Source: Bacillus massilioanorexius
GTDB taxonomy: Bacteria > Bacillota > Bacilli > Bacillales > DSM-1321
Direction: 5' to 3'
DNA length: 64,000 nucleotides
Assembly: GCF_902374955.1 (NCBI RefSeq)
Contig: NZ_CABKRX010000045.1
Span: 1-64,000 of the forward strand
Below are positions 54,798-62,797 of this stretch, piece after piece (position 1 is the first letter of the stretch; every line of letters begins with the position of its first letter). The position numbers and the translations under genes were made by a program. Under the pieces are notes generated by a model. It was given only the letters and a program-made list of their open reading frames with translations. It did not search any database and had not been told where the DNA came from.

Positions 54798-56547
54798 ATT
54801 TTGTATTTGCTTTTAACCATTCCAACATCTTTTTATCATTACTTTTATTCTGACGTTTGTATTCTCGTTTAATATAGCGAGAAAGAGTTGTATGAGCAAT
54901 ACCGATTTCGGCAGCTGCTTTACGTACACTTATTTTCTTTAATTCTAGTGTTTCTTGCATTAGTTCTGGACTTAAGACTAATTCTTCTACACTTGCACTA
55001 GTTTCTTGTTCCGCTTGAGATTCAAAATCAAAGGATTGCTGTCCTACATTTAAAGGTTCCGATACTAAGGATTGCTCCGTTTCAATAAATTTATATTCTC
55101 CTTCAACCATAGATTCTGCATCATATATCGTTGATAATTTCATAATTCGTTGATTTTCTTTCACCACAAGATCAGATGGTGTAATTAAAACCTTCACTTG
55201 GCACCAATAATCATTAAACCAGCCTTTCTTTCCTACCTTATTATCATCAATCGGCTCTTCATATCGCCAATGTTTTATTACATTATCCTTTTGCAAATCA
55301 TCTAACACATTTTCAAATCTATCTCTCTTTACAACGCCAGAATAACTATCTGATATATTCATGATATTTAATAAAGTTCCCACTTTAAATGGCTGTTTTA
55401 ATGTTTTTCTTCGTGTCCTTATCTTCCATTGATAATTCAAATAGCGAGTTAGTCGTTTATGCTCACGTTGTGTGTAATGATTATATTGAAAAACTTTTAA
55501 ATTCAATACTCCTAATGAGTTGGAATTCCCATTCAGATACGGTAAAAGTACAGAAGTCGGCTTAATTTCTAGAGCATAAATCCCTTTTGGTTCATCTGTC
55601 TTAATGTCATAAGCAATTCGTACCTTCCCGATATTAAACATCTTCATAAATTCCTTTATTCGATAGCCTTCTTTATTTAACTCATCTGTATTAACTATCT
55701 TTATTTGTTCCTCATCTAACAGCACCCAAATAGTAGATAGTGCTGCCACTCGTTTCATGATATTAAAGCGGTCTTCCTCACGATAATTAAATTCTTTACC
55801 ATCTAAAGTTCTCTTCCTTACTTGTCGTAACTTTAGTGCATCATCACTATGAAACTCAATATAACCTTCACTTGTCTTAGGTGAAACCATCCACAAATAT
55901 GAGATAAGATCGAGAAGGTCAGCGGTTAATTCATCTAATGAGTTGATAGTAGATTGCAACAGCTTGTACCATAAATCTTTTTGTTCAGCTGGTACATCTT
56001 CTTCCTCCAATTCATATGGTCTTACATCCGCTAATCCTTTCACGTTGCCCTTAGTGTCCATAATAGGAGCCCGATATATTCCATTATCTAAAGGACTATA
56101 ATTGCTTTTCTTTGAAACAATGTCACTTAATAACTGATAGCTTGCTTCTGAACTTGAATAGAGGTAATTTCGTTCCATTACTTCATCTATTTTATCAGCA
56201 TTTGTGCTAAAAATACGATTATCGAATTCCTTCTTCAAATGAGGTTCCAAGACATTACGAATCATATCATGGTATTTAGACATGCCCTCAATAATCATAC
56301 CTTTGGTGATATTTTCTTCTAAATAGATAGTATATGTAAAAAATGTATACAACGTTTTAAAGCTTTGACTTTTGATTGTTGCTATATGATCATCGTTTGG
56401 ATCGTCCCTCTGACTATAGGCTTCCTTTTTCCAAACTTCTAAAACAGCAGATGGAACCAAAAACAGATTTTTAGCTTCTTCAAATATAGCAATTTTAATA
56501 GAATATGAATCTAAAATGGTGTCCTCCGCTATTTGTTTATAATTCAT
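54796..56547 (-). CDS. plasmid-type replication initiator-like protein
   Basis: A 583-residue protein, frame intact. The N-terminal half is helical. The central part (about 330-470) looks like tandem winged-helix DNA-binding units: KVFQYNHYTQREHKRLTRYLNYQWKIRTR, QPFKVGTLLNIM, RDRFENVLDDLQKDNVIKHWRYEE. The C-terminus (about 530-583) has a clear helix-turn-helix KKISVRKAAAEIGIAHTTLSRYIKREYK. Similar proteins, as I recall, occur on Bacillaceae plasmids near iterons, and here 11 iterons lie directly upstream of the start. This layout is the main reason for calling it Rep. AAGGAAGG precedes the ATG. Alternative: a DNA-binding regulator of the repeats without replication activity. Confidence 0.6.
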   Translation of the reverse strand: MNYKQIAEDTILDSYSIKIAIFEEAKNLFLVPSAVLEVWKKEAYSQRDDPNDDHIATIKSQSFKTLYTFFTYTIYLEENITKGMIIEGMSKYHDMIRNVLEPHLKKEFDNRIFSTNADKIDEVMERNYLYSSSEASYQLLSDIVSKKSNYSPLDNGIYRAPIMDTKGNVKGLADVRPYELEEEDVPAEQKDLWYKLLQSTINSLDELTADLLDLISYLWMVSPKTSEGYIEFHSDDALKLRQVRKRTLDGKEFNYREEDRFNIMKRVAALSTIWVLLDEEQIKIVNTDELNKEGYRIKEFMKMFNIGKVRIAYDIKTDEPKGIYALEIKPTSVLLPYLNGNSNSLGVLNLKVFQYNHYTQREHKRLTRYLNYQWKIRTRRKTLKQPFKVGTLLNIMNISDSYSGVVKRDRFENVLDDLQKDNVIKHWRYEEPIDDNKVGKKGWFNDYWCQVKVLITPSDLVVKENQRIMKLSTIYDAESMVEGEYKFIETEQSLVSEPLNVGQQSFDFESQAEQETSASVEELVLSPELMQETLELKKISVRKAAAEIGIAHTTLSRYIKREYKRQNKSNDKKMLEWLKANTK

Positions 56548-56590
56548 AGAAACCTTCCTTTTTAAAAATAGAATTCTCTTATATTGTAAT

Positions 56591-56930
56591 AAAAAGCACC
56601 ACTTTAATAAATAGAATACTAAAAAGCACCATTAATTTGGATTAAATTTAAGAAAAAGCACCATTTTTATAGCAAAAATAATAAAAAGCACCATTATTAG
56701 CGGAACTCTTAACCCAAAAAGCACCACTTTCTATTACTACATATTTATTAATTCGCACCACTATTAGCGGAACTTCACCTCTAAAAAGCACCATTTTTAT
56801 AGCAAAAATAATAAAAAGCACCATTATTAGCGGAACTCTTAACCTAAAAAGCACCACTTTGACCTTTTTGGTATAAAAAGCACCACTATTAGCGGAATCC
56901 TTAACCTAAAAAGCACCACTTTAAATATAG
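56591..56930. repeat. iteron array, 11 copies
   Basis: AAAAAGCACCA(C/T)T occurs at 56591, 56621, 56653, 56683, 56716, 56783, 56813, 56846, 56875 and 56918, plus a degenerate copy near 56754. Most are 29-34 bases apart, about three helical turns. TTAGCGGAA lies after four of them. A block of about 70 bases is duplicated (56663-56734 and 56793-56864). The array sits in the promoter region of the Rep-like gene and reaches the right end of the insert. Typical of a plasmid origin. Confidence 0.75.
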
Positions 56931-56934
56931 AAAT

Positions 56935-56942
56935 GACTGAGA
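56935..56942. repeat. 8-bp direct repeat ATATAGAA, right copy
   Basis: Identical to 53179-53186; see the left copy. Confidence 0.6.
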
Positions 56943-57063
56943 CGAGCCATATAGGGATTGCTAAAATTTCTAACGAATTATGTACATATGAGGCACTGTT
57001 CAAGGCTGCAGATGAAGCAATGTATCAATCCAAAAAACATGGGAAAAATAAAATATCCTTTTA
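56943..57063 (+). pseudogene. diguanylate cyclase, C-terminal remnant
   Basis: Continues the GGDEF domain cut at 53186: MTETSHIGIAKISNE, then LFKAADEAMYQSKKHGKNKISF and a stop. This is the usual end of a GGDEF domain (SIGIA ... ADxAMYxAKxxGKN). No start codon or ribosome site of its own. The distance between GGDEF and HIGIA, after removal of the insert, fits the family. Confidence 0.85.
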
Positions 57064-57095
57064 ACTACTGACGCTCTACTTTTTACATTACCAAT

Positions 57096-57144
57096 AAAAA
57101 AGTTCACTCTAATAGCTTTCGGATTGTTCAGAGTGAACTTTTTT
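57096..57144. terminator. bidirectional terminator cyclase / yutE
   Basis: AAAAAAGTTCACTCT / AGAGTGAACTTTTTT between convergent genes. Confidence 0.8.
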
Positions 57145-57154
57145 GAATTTATTA

Positions 57155-57592
57155 TTAATTTATAAAAGCTGAAACAGGTCCTAATTCATTAATTAAATAT
57201 TGGCGAACTGCATTTGGAAATTGTTTAAATGCTTGGAAATTTTCACGCAATACATTTTGTAACAGTTCATGATTAATCACTAAATAATCTTGAACAATTG
57301 TTTTACGTAAAGGAAGTATTTGTTTAAATTGAACTTCCATTTCTTTTGTTATAACTTTCTCATCTAATAAGATATCAATAATATCTTCATAGCTTCCAGG
57401 ATCCCTCATAATAAAGCCATCAATAATAGCATTACTTACATCTAAAACACAATCTGTCATCGATTGAGCCACTCTTTCAAGTGCTATTTTAGATATCTCA
57501 TCATCCCAATATGTTTTTTCCTGAAATAAGTCCATATTTTTTTCTAAAAATGCAAGGTAACTTTCTATTTTCTGCCGATCTACGAAGTACAT
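57155..57592 (-). CDS. yutE: HepT-like (DUF86) protein YutE
   Basis: A 145-residue helical protein of the HepT/DUF86 family: LERVAQSMTDCVLDVSNAIID, DPGSYEDIIDILLDEKVI, LPLRKTIVQDYLVINHELL. HepT proteins are the toxin halves of MntA-HepT modules, with an RX4-6H-type site; R...DY is present here (LRKTIVQDYLVINH). No MntA nucleotidyltransferase lies next to it, and B. subtilis yutE is likewise solitary, so a toxin role is doubtful. Its start lies 14 bases from the end of the EAL gene, suggesting co-transcription. Confidence 0.8.
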   Translation of the reverse strand: MYFVDRQKIESYLAFLEKNMDLFQEKTYWDDEISKIALERVAQSMTDCVLDVSNAIIDGFIMRDPGSYEDIIDILLDEKVITKEMEVQFKQILPLRKTIVQDYLVINHELLQNVLRENFQAFKQFPNAVRQYLINELGPVSAFIN

Positions 57593-57606
57593 ATTTTTTC
57601 ATCCCT

Positions 57607-58914
57607 TCATATTGATGCTGGTACGATCACTTTTTCTATATTAAGTGGTCTCGCATAAAAATATCCTTGTGCTAAATCAACTTTATTTTTTGATAATATC
57701 ATAGCTTCCTTTTCGTTTTCAATTCCTTCGGCTACTACTGTTGAGCCAATGTCTTTTGCAATCAAAAGTAAGCCTTTAAGCATGGATTCTTTTACTGAAT
57801 TTAAATCTATATCTTGAATAACGCTTCGATCAATTTTGATAACATCCGGCATAATTTCAATGATGGTATGCAAGCTAGCATAACCAGCTCCAGTATCATC
57901 TACCGCAATTCGAATTCCTAGCTCACGAAGCTTTTTAATATTACTACTAATAAATTCAAGATTATCAATGGAATCTCTCTCTGTTATTTCCAATACTAGC
58001 TTTTTTGGTGAAACGGAGTAATATTCCTGTAATAGTGCTTGAAAATCATGAAAGAAGCGGGCATTTCCAACCGTGATAGGGGTAAAATTAATAAAAATAT
58101 TCTTGCTAGATTCCATGACAGTCAATTTTTGCATAATTTTCTCTAATACGATCATTTCTAGCTCATATAGTAAACCCGTTTGCCTTGCTAGAGCAAATAA
58201 ATTAAGTGGACTTTCTAAATCCGTTCCCACTGGACCTCGAGTGAGAATCTCACAGGCAACCTCATGATTAGAATTAAGTTCAACTATTGGCTGTGCTAAT
58301 AACGCTATATCTTTGTTCTTAATTATCTGATTCATTTGAAAATACATTTGATCATAGTCTGTTTTTTTCTTCTTTTGAGCCATTGTAAACGCTTGTTGAT
58401 GGGCTTTATCTATTACTTCATACAGATTTCTGCTCGACTTTTCAACAAACATGTAACCCGTATTAAAAGAAGAGGACATACCTGGATAAGCAGCGTTCAT
58501 TTTTCTATTTAAGCATTCTTCAATATAGCTAGCATTTACAGACAAATCATCTAACAGATGATTATTCAAGCTAATTCGTAAAATGGCAGTTAACCCTTCA
58601 CTTTGATAATCATGAATAGCTAAAATATCTTTATTAAATCTACTCGTCGAACAACGAGCAAATTCTTTTTTTAAAATAACAATATATTTCTCTAACCCTT
58701 CCTCACCTAATTTTTCAGATAGCTTTTTATAATTTTCAATGTAAATAGAAAGGACAGCAATTTCATATCCTTCTTTAATAGCTACCTTAACGTTTGTCAT
58801 AATAGGGTTTCGGACAATAAATGTTGGCGGGTAATATGTAATCTTTGATGTTGGTAGTAATATTTTCAACCAGCTGCTAACTTTATTTTTCTTAAAGAGT
58901 TTCGAGGAATTCAC
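57607..58914 (-). CDS. EAL-domain c-di-GMP phosphodiesterase with degenerate GGDEF
   Basis: A 435-residue cytoplasmic protein. Residues about 40-180 are GGDEF-like (YEIAVLSIYIENYKKLSEKLG, FNTGYMFVEKSS) but lack the GGDEF motif. Residues about 195-430 are an EAL domain with all catalytic positions filled: EIL (Glu 222), Asn 276, Glu 309, Asp 339-Asp 340, Lys 360, Glu 396 and Gln 416. It should hydrolyse c-di-GMP. No transmembrane segment seen. GTG start with GGGAGGGTGG upstream; first gene of a probable pair with yutE. A diguanylate cyclase pseudogene lies just beyond yutE. Confidence 0.85.
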   Translation of the reverse strand: MNSSKLFKKNKVSSWLKILLPTSKITYYPPTFIVRNPIMTNVKVAIKEGYEIAVLSIYIENYKKLSEKLGEEGLEKYIVILKKEFARCSTSRFNKDILAIHDYQSEGLTAILRISLNNHLLDDLSVNASYIEECLNRKMNAAYPGMSSSFNTGYMFVEKSSRNLYEVIDKAHQQAFTMAQKKKKTDYDQMYFQMNQIIKNKDIALLAQPIVELNSNHEVACEILTRGPVGTDLESPLNLFALARQTGLLYELEMIVLEKIMQKLTVMESSKNIFINFTPITVGNARFFHDFQALLQEYYSVSPKKLVLEITERDSIDNLEFISSNIKKLRELGIRIAVDDTGAGYASLHTIIEIMPDVIKIDRSVIQDIDLNSVKESMLKGLLLIAKDIGSTVVAEGIENEKEAMILSKNKVDLAQGYFYARPLNIEKVIVPASI

Positions 58915-59095
58915 CCGATTCCACCCTCCCTATACACGGTATTAGAGTGACTATACTGAATATTTTATCATGAATATCCACTTTTTGGGCAAAATTCTAT
59001 TATTATCGTCAAAAAACAGACATATCTTTCAAACAAATCGAGCAAATTTTTGTTAGAATAGGAGAAGGAATTCGATGTATTAGGAGGAATTTTAC

Positions 59096-60064
59096 TTGGA
59101 ACGCGAATTAGCAATGGAAATTGTACGAGTAACAGAAGCAGCAGCTCTTGCATCTGCTCAATGGATGGGTAGAGGTAAAAAAAATGAAGCGGATAACGCT
59201 GCAACAACAGCCATGAGAAAAATGTTTGACTCTGTCAATATGAACGGAACAGTAGTAATAGGTGAAGGAGAACTTGATGAAGCTCCTATGCTTTACATTG
59301 GCGAAAAATTAGGAACAGGCAATGGACCTGATGTTGATATAGCTGTTGATCCTTTAGAAGGTACAATCATCGTTGCTAAAGGTCATAACAATGCAATGGC
59401 CGTTATTGCCGCAGCTGATAAAGGAACACTTCTACACGCACCAGATATGTATATGGAAAAGATTGCAGTCGGTAAAAACGCTGCAGGTCTTGTGCATTTA
59501 GACGATCCAATAGAAAAAACAATAGAAATTGTCGCTAAAGCAAATAACAAACGAGTTCAAGATTTAAATGTTATTATTCAAGAAAGAGAACGTCACCAAG
59601 ATTTAATTGATCGTATACGTGCAAAAGGAGCTCGTGTTAGCTTATTCGGAGATGGCGATGTAAGTGCTTCGATTTCAACAGCATTTCCTCAAACAGGGAT
59701 TGATTTATTTGTAGGTATTGGCGGAGCTCCTGAAGGAGTCATTTCAGCAGCTGCCATAAAATGTCTAGGAGGAGATATGCAAGCTAGACTTGTACCTCAA
59801 AATGCTGAAGAAGAAGAACGTTGTCGCCAAATGGGACTAGAAGATCCTCGACAATTACTTACGCTCAATGATTTAGTATCTGGGGATGATGCTATTTTTG
59901 CAGCAACTGGGGTTTCAAATGGGGATTTACTAGCTGGTGTTCGATTTTTAGGTGGAGACTTGGTAGAAACAGATTCCATCATTATGCGTAGCAAAACAAA
60001 AACAGTACGTTATATCAAAGCACATCACCATTTAGATCACAAGCCACATTTAATTTTCGTTTAG
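59096..60064 (+). CDS. glpX: class II fructose-1,6-bisphosphatase
   Basis: A 322-residue GlpX-type enzyme hydrolysing fructose-1,6-bisphosphate in gluconeogenesis. Blocks: ASAQWMGRGKKNEADNAATTAMR, VIGEGELDEAPML, metal site DVDIAVDPLEGT, GGAPEGVISAAAIKCLGG. TTG start with AGGAGGAATTTTAC upstream. Followed after 12 bases by the DUF3055 gene. Confidence 0.92.
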   Translation: MERELAMEIVRVTEAAALASAQWMGRGKKNEADNAATTAMRKMFDSVNMNGTVVIGEGELDEAPMLYIGEKLGTGNGPDVDIAVDPLEGTIIVAKGHNNAMAVIAAADKGTLLHAPDMYMEKIAVGKNAAGLVHLDDPIEKTIEIVAKANNKRVQDLNVIIQERERHQDLIDRIRAKGARVSLFGDGDVSASISTAFPQTGIDLFVGIGGAPEGVISAAAIKCLGGDMQARLVPQNAEEEERCRQMGLEDPRQLLTLNDLVSGDDAIFAATGVSNGDLLAGVRFLGGDLVETDSIIMRSKTKTVRYIKAHHHLDHKPHLIFV

Positions 60065-60076
60065 GGAGGAAATACT

Positions 60077-60343
60077 GTGGAAGAACGCTTCTATTTATAC
60101 GACTATAAGGAACAAACCAACACTCGCTTTGTAAGCTTTGTAGGGGAAAGCCAACGATTTGATTTAGCCATTATTTCTTCAGAAAGATTCTATGGCAAAC
60201 AGCTTGTTCTTGATATGCAAAGTAATGCTTTCGCTATAATCGGTCAAGATGATTTAGATGAAGAAGGATATTTAGAGCATGCTTTTAGACTCTCAGAAGA
60301 ACAAGCAGCTGAACTAAAAGACTTCCTTGAACAAGTAGTATGA
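60077..60343 (+). CDS. DUF3055 protein
   Basis: An 88-residue acidic protein (RFYLYDYKEQTNTRFVSFVGESQRFDLAIISSERFYGKQLVLD) matching the DUF3055 family of small Bacillales/staphylococcal cytosolic proteins; function unknown. GTG start with GGAGGAAATACT upstream; second gene of the glpX pair. Confidence 0.7.
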   Translation: MEERFYLYDYKEQTNTRFVSFVGESQRFDLAIISSERFYGKQLVLDMQSNAFAIIGQDDLDEEGYLEHAFRLSEEQAAELKDFLEQVV

Positions 60344-60412
60344 GCCTTTAAGCATGCATCTGTAGAGATGCGTTTTTATGAAGGCTATCCATAAATAGAT
60401 AGATCTATTTTT

Positions 60413-60472
60413 AAATAAAAGAAGCTTTGCTCAAACGTTACCTAAAAACGAATGACAAAGCTTCTTTATTTT
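60413..60472. terminator. bidirectional terminator DUF3055 / yutD
   Basis: AAATAAAAGAAGCTTTG / CAAAGCTTCTTTATTTT between convergent genes. A smaller hairpin GCATCT / AGATGC plus T-run precedes it at 60356-60376. Confidence 0.75.
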
Positions 60473-60755
60473 ACCTCGAATGATTTTTCATTTTTTTCAT
60501 AACGAAATAAGGGCATCCAAAATTACAAAACTCATATAAATATTCAGATAAAGTGCTAATTTTTGTATCATATGAAGATTTTTGGTTTTGATCATCAAAA
60601 AAACCTTTCAATCTTAATTGACCATATCCCCAATCGCCGACTACATAATCATATTTATTTAAAATTTCGCTATAACGTGCTTTAAAAGCCTCTTCATTAA
60701 AGCCATCTCGATAGTCTTCTACTAATTCATATTGAAGATTATTGATTGTAACCAT
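60471..60755 (-). CDS. yutD: YutD family protein (DUF1027)
   Basis: A 94-residue cytoplasmic protein: VEDYRDGFNEEAFKARYSEILNKYDYVVGDWGYGQLRLKGFF ... YLYEFCNFGCPYFVMKK. This is the YutD signature, including the C-terminal CNFGCPYFV. Function unknown; conserved in Bacillales near lipA. GAGGTGAAAAC precedes the ATG. Confidence 0.85.
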   Translation of the reverse strand: MVTINNLQYELVEDYRDGFNEEAFKARYSEILNKYDYVVGDWGYGQLRLKGFFDDQNQKSSYDTKISTLSEYLYEFCNFGCPYFVMKKMKNHSR

Positions 60756-60862
60756 GTTTTCACCTCAATTATCCATCCTCCCTTCATTATAACTCATTTA
60801 ATAGTAAAGAAAAACTGTCACCGGTCCTTTTTAATTCAACTAACTTACATACTTACTAGAAA

Positions 60863-61615
60863 TTATTCGGTTATTACAGATGTTTCCCAACCATCATATT
60901 CTCCTTTATATTTTTCAGAAATCTCCACTAATAGATCCGTGACTTCATTTATCGAACTATAATCAATAGTATCCATTCTATAAATAGTAAGAACATATTT
61001 GCCTTCTTCATTCGTTTCAACTGATTCTTCCTCTATGAAAAAGCCTTCTTTTTTTATAGTCTTTTCAAAACGTTTTAACATTATCATATTTTCAAAGCAT
61101 AGCCAATGTACAACCTTACGAGGGGCATCTAATTTATCCCCTCTTTCTTCTAACGCTTCAATTACCACACGGTTGTTCATATGCTGTTGTTGATAGGGAT
61201 TAGGGTACAAAAAATCAAAATAAAATTCCCAATTTTCCTCTTCCTCGATAAGAAAAATTTCATACTTATACCCATGTGGTTCTATAAAGCCGGCAGCAGC
61301 TTCCATTAAATCCTTTTGTTCCTCTCGATTTGAATAAAAAATAATGTCCCTTATCCCGTCCGTTGTCACTCTACCAACCTGAATAATGTTTTGAAAACGC
61401 GCAAATCCATTCAGAGAATCTTCCATTTCATTTATCTTATCAGCCTCAGGCCCTACCGGAAAGCCGTCTTCATTAGGTGCTTTTATTTTAAGCCTGATAG
61501 CAACAGCGTAATTATACTCTTCGGTATCTATTTCTTTCCATATATCCATATCTAAAACAACTGATGCTACTTGATCCTCTATGTATCCAAAATACATATC
61601 CCAATGTTCTGACAT
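60863..61615 (-). CDS. DUF695 plus RraB-like protein
   Basis: A 250-residue acidic soluble protein in two parts: an N-terminal DUF695-type domain (SEHWDMYFGYIEDQVASVVLDM ... DIIFYSNREEQKD) and a C-terminal domain like RraB/DUF1260 (RVVIEALEERGDKLDAPRKVVHWLCFEN ... FFIEEE). RraB regulates RNase E in Gammaproteobacteria; here no RNase E is implied, so the role is open. GGGGAGG precedes the ATG. Confidence 0.65.
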   Translation of the reverse strand: MSEHWDMYFGYIEDQVASVVLDMDIWKEIDTEEYNYAVAIRLKIKAPNEDGFPVGPEADKINEMEDSLNGFARFQNIIQVGRVTTDGIRDIIFYSNREEQKDLMEAAAGFIEPHGYKYEIFLIEEEENWEFYFDFLYPNPYQQQHMNNRVVIEALEERGDKLDAPRKVVHWLCFENMIMLKRFEKTIKKEGFFIEEESVETNEEGKYVLTIYRMDTIDYSSINEVTDLLVEISEKYKGEYDGWETSVITE

Positions 61616-61660
61616 GATAAAACCTCCCCGAAATACTCCACAAAATCCATTCTTTCTATA

Positions 61661-61708
61661 AAAATAGAGGATATCAAGAACTTACTTTTCATTGATATCC
61701 TCTATTTT
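61661..61708 (-). terminator. lipA terminator
   Basis: AAAATAGAGGATATCAA / TTGATATCCTCTATTTT, eight bases from the lipA stop. Confidence 0.8.
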
Positions 61709-61715
61709 GAAACGA

Positions 61716-62633
61716 TTATTCAGTTACTAATGATGCTTCCCCAGACAATTGTCTTTTCTTAGTAGCTTCATTTACTTGTTCATCTGCGTGGTATGAAGAA
61801 CGAACTAGTGGACCCGCTTCACAATGACTGAAGCCTTTTTCCATTGCCACTTCTTTTAAGTGAGCAAACTCTTCAGGTGTGTAATATTTAAGTACTGGCA
61901 AATGCTTTTTGGAAGGCTGAAGGTATTGACCGATTGTTAATATATCTACTTGATGAGCTCTTAGATCATCCATTGCTTCAATGATTTCGTCAATTGTTTC
62001 TCCTAAACCAACCATAATGCTTGATTTTGTTGGAATCTCTGGTTGAAGTTCTTTTGCGCGTTGTAGGAATTGAAGGGAGCGATCATATTTTGCACGTGCA
62101 CGAACACGATCAGACAAACGTTTAACGGTTTCAATATTATGATTTAAAATATCTGGTTTTGCATCCATTAATGTTTGAATATTTTCAAACACGCCCCCCA
62201 TATCAGAAGGTAGAACCTCTATAGATGTGAAAGGATTCTTTCTTCTAATCGCTCGAACTGTTTCAGCAAATACCGCTGCTCCACCATCTTTAAGATCATC
62301 TCGAGCAACTGCAGTAACAACTACATGTTTTAAATTCATTTGTACAACAGAGTCAGCCACGCGTTCTGGTTCAGCTAAATCTAACTCAGTTGGTAGACCT
62401 GTTTTTACAGCACAAAAACGACAAGCTCTTGTACAAACTGAACCTAAGATCATAAATGTAGCAGTTCGGCGAACCGCCCAACATTCGTGAATATTAGGAC
62501 ATTTTGCTTCTTCACATACTGTATGTAAATTCTTTTCCCTCATCATTTTCTTTAAGCCTGTATAATTCTCATTCGTTTGCAATTTTATTTTTAGCCATTC
62601 TGGTTTACGGATATATGTATTTTTCTTACTCAA
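61716..62633 (-). CDS. lipA: lipoyl synthase
   Basis: A 305-residue radical-SAM enzyme inserting two sulfurs into octanoyl groups. Auxiliary cluster CX4CX5C (Cys 40, 45, 51 in VCEEAKCPNIHEC) and radical SAM CX3CX2C (Cys 67, 71, 74 in CTRACRFC); C-terminal GPLVRSSYHADEQV with the RSSY motif. Start: an ATG at 62651 is in frame, but TTG 62633 is eight bases after GGGAG and matches the B. subtilis LipA N-terminus better. Divergent from lytH, as in B. subtilis. Confidence 0.93.
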   Translation of the reverse strand: MSKKNTYIRKPEWLKIKLQTNENYTGLKKMMREKNLHTVCEEAKCPNIHECWAVRRTATFMILGSVCTRACRFCAVKTGLPTELDLAEPERVADSVVQMNLKHVVVTAVARDDLKDGGAAVFAETVRAIRRKNPFTSIEVLPSDMGGVFENIQTLMDAKPDILNHNIETVKRLSDRVRARAKYDRSLQFLQRAKELQPEIPTKSSIMVGLGETIDEIIEAMDDLRAHQVDILTIGQYLQPSKKHLPVLKYYTPEEFAHLKEVAMEKGFSHCEAGPLVRSSYHADEQVNEATKKRQLSGEASLVTE

Positions 62634-62797
62634 AATAACATCTCCCATCATTTTGTAATTTCTCTATGTGTAGACAATGTATCAAATAAAAAAACTCCTT
62701 ACAACTTTTAGGATTTTCCTTTCCAATATTTTATAATTGTATTTCTCGAATTTATTCACACAATAAAATTATGATTGGTTTAGAAAGGAGCAAATTC

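Larger units (their letters stand above)
53187..56934. mobile_element. inserted iteron-type replicon (3.75 kb) in the cyclase gene
   Basis: Foreign segment between the two parts of the diguanylate cyclase. It holds a lipoprotein gene, a 58-residue membrane-protein gene, a Rep-like gene (minus strand) and an iteron array immediately upstream of it. It is bounded by ATATAGAA direct repeats and starts with the perfect palindrome GGCGTACGCC (53187-53196). No transposase, integrase or terminal inverted repeat is seen. It reads best as an integrated plasmid-like replicon or its remnant; how it entered is unknown. Confidence 0.65.

Noticed and set aside
56591..56930. Regularly spaced repeats suggesting a CRISPR array
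   Set aside because: Repeat units are only about 13 bases, the intervening DNA is itself partly repeated (TTAGCGGAA), and no cas gene is present. The position upstream of a rep-like gene fits iterons.
53187..56934. Insertion sequence or transposon
   Set aside because: There is an 8-bp flanking repeat, but no transposase frame and no terminal inverted repeats; the rep and iteron content fits a replicon better.
57155..57592. Complete MntA-HepT toxin-antitoxin system
   Set aside because: No nucleotidyltransferase partner lies on either side; the neighbours are a cyclase remnant and an EAL protein.
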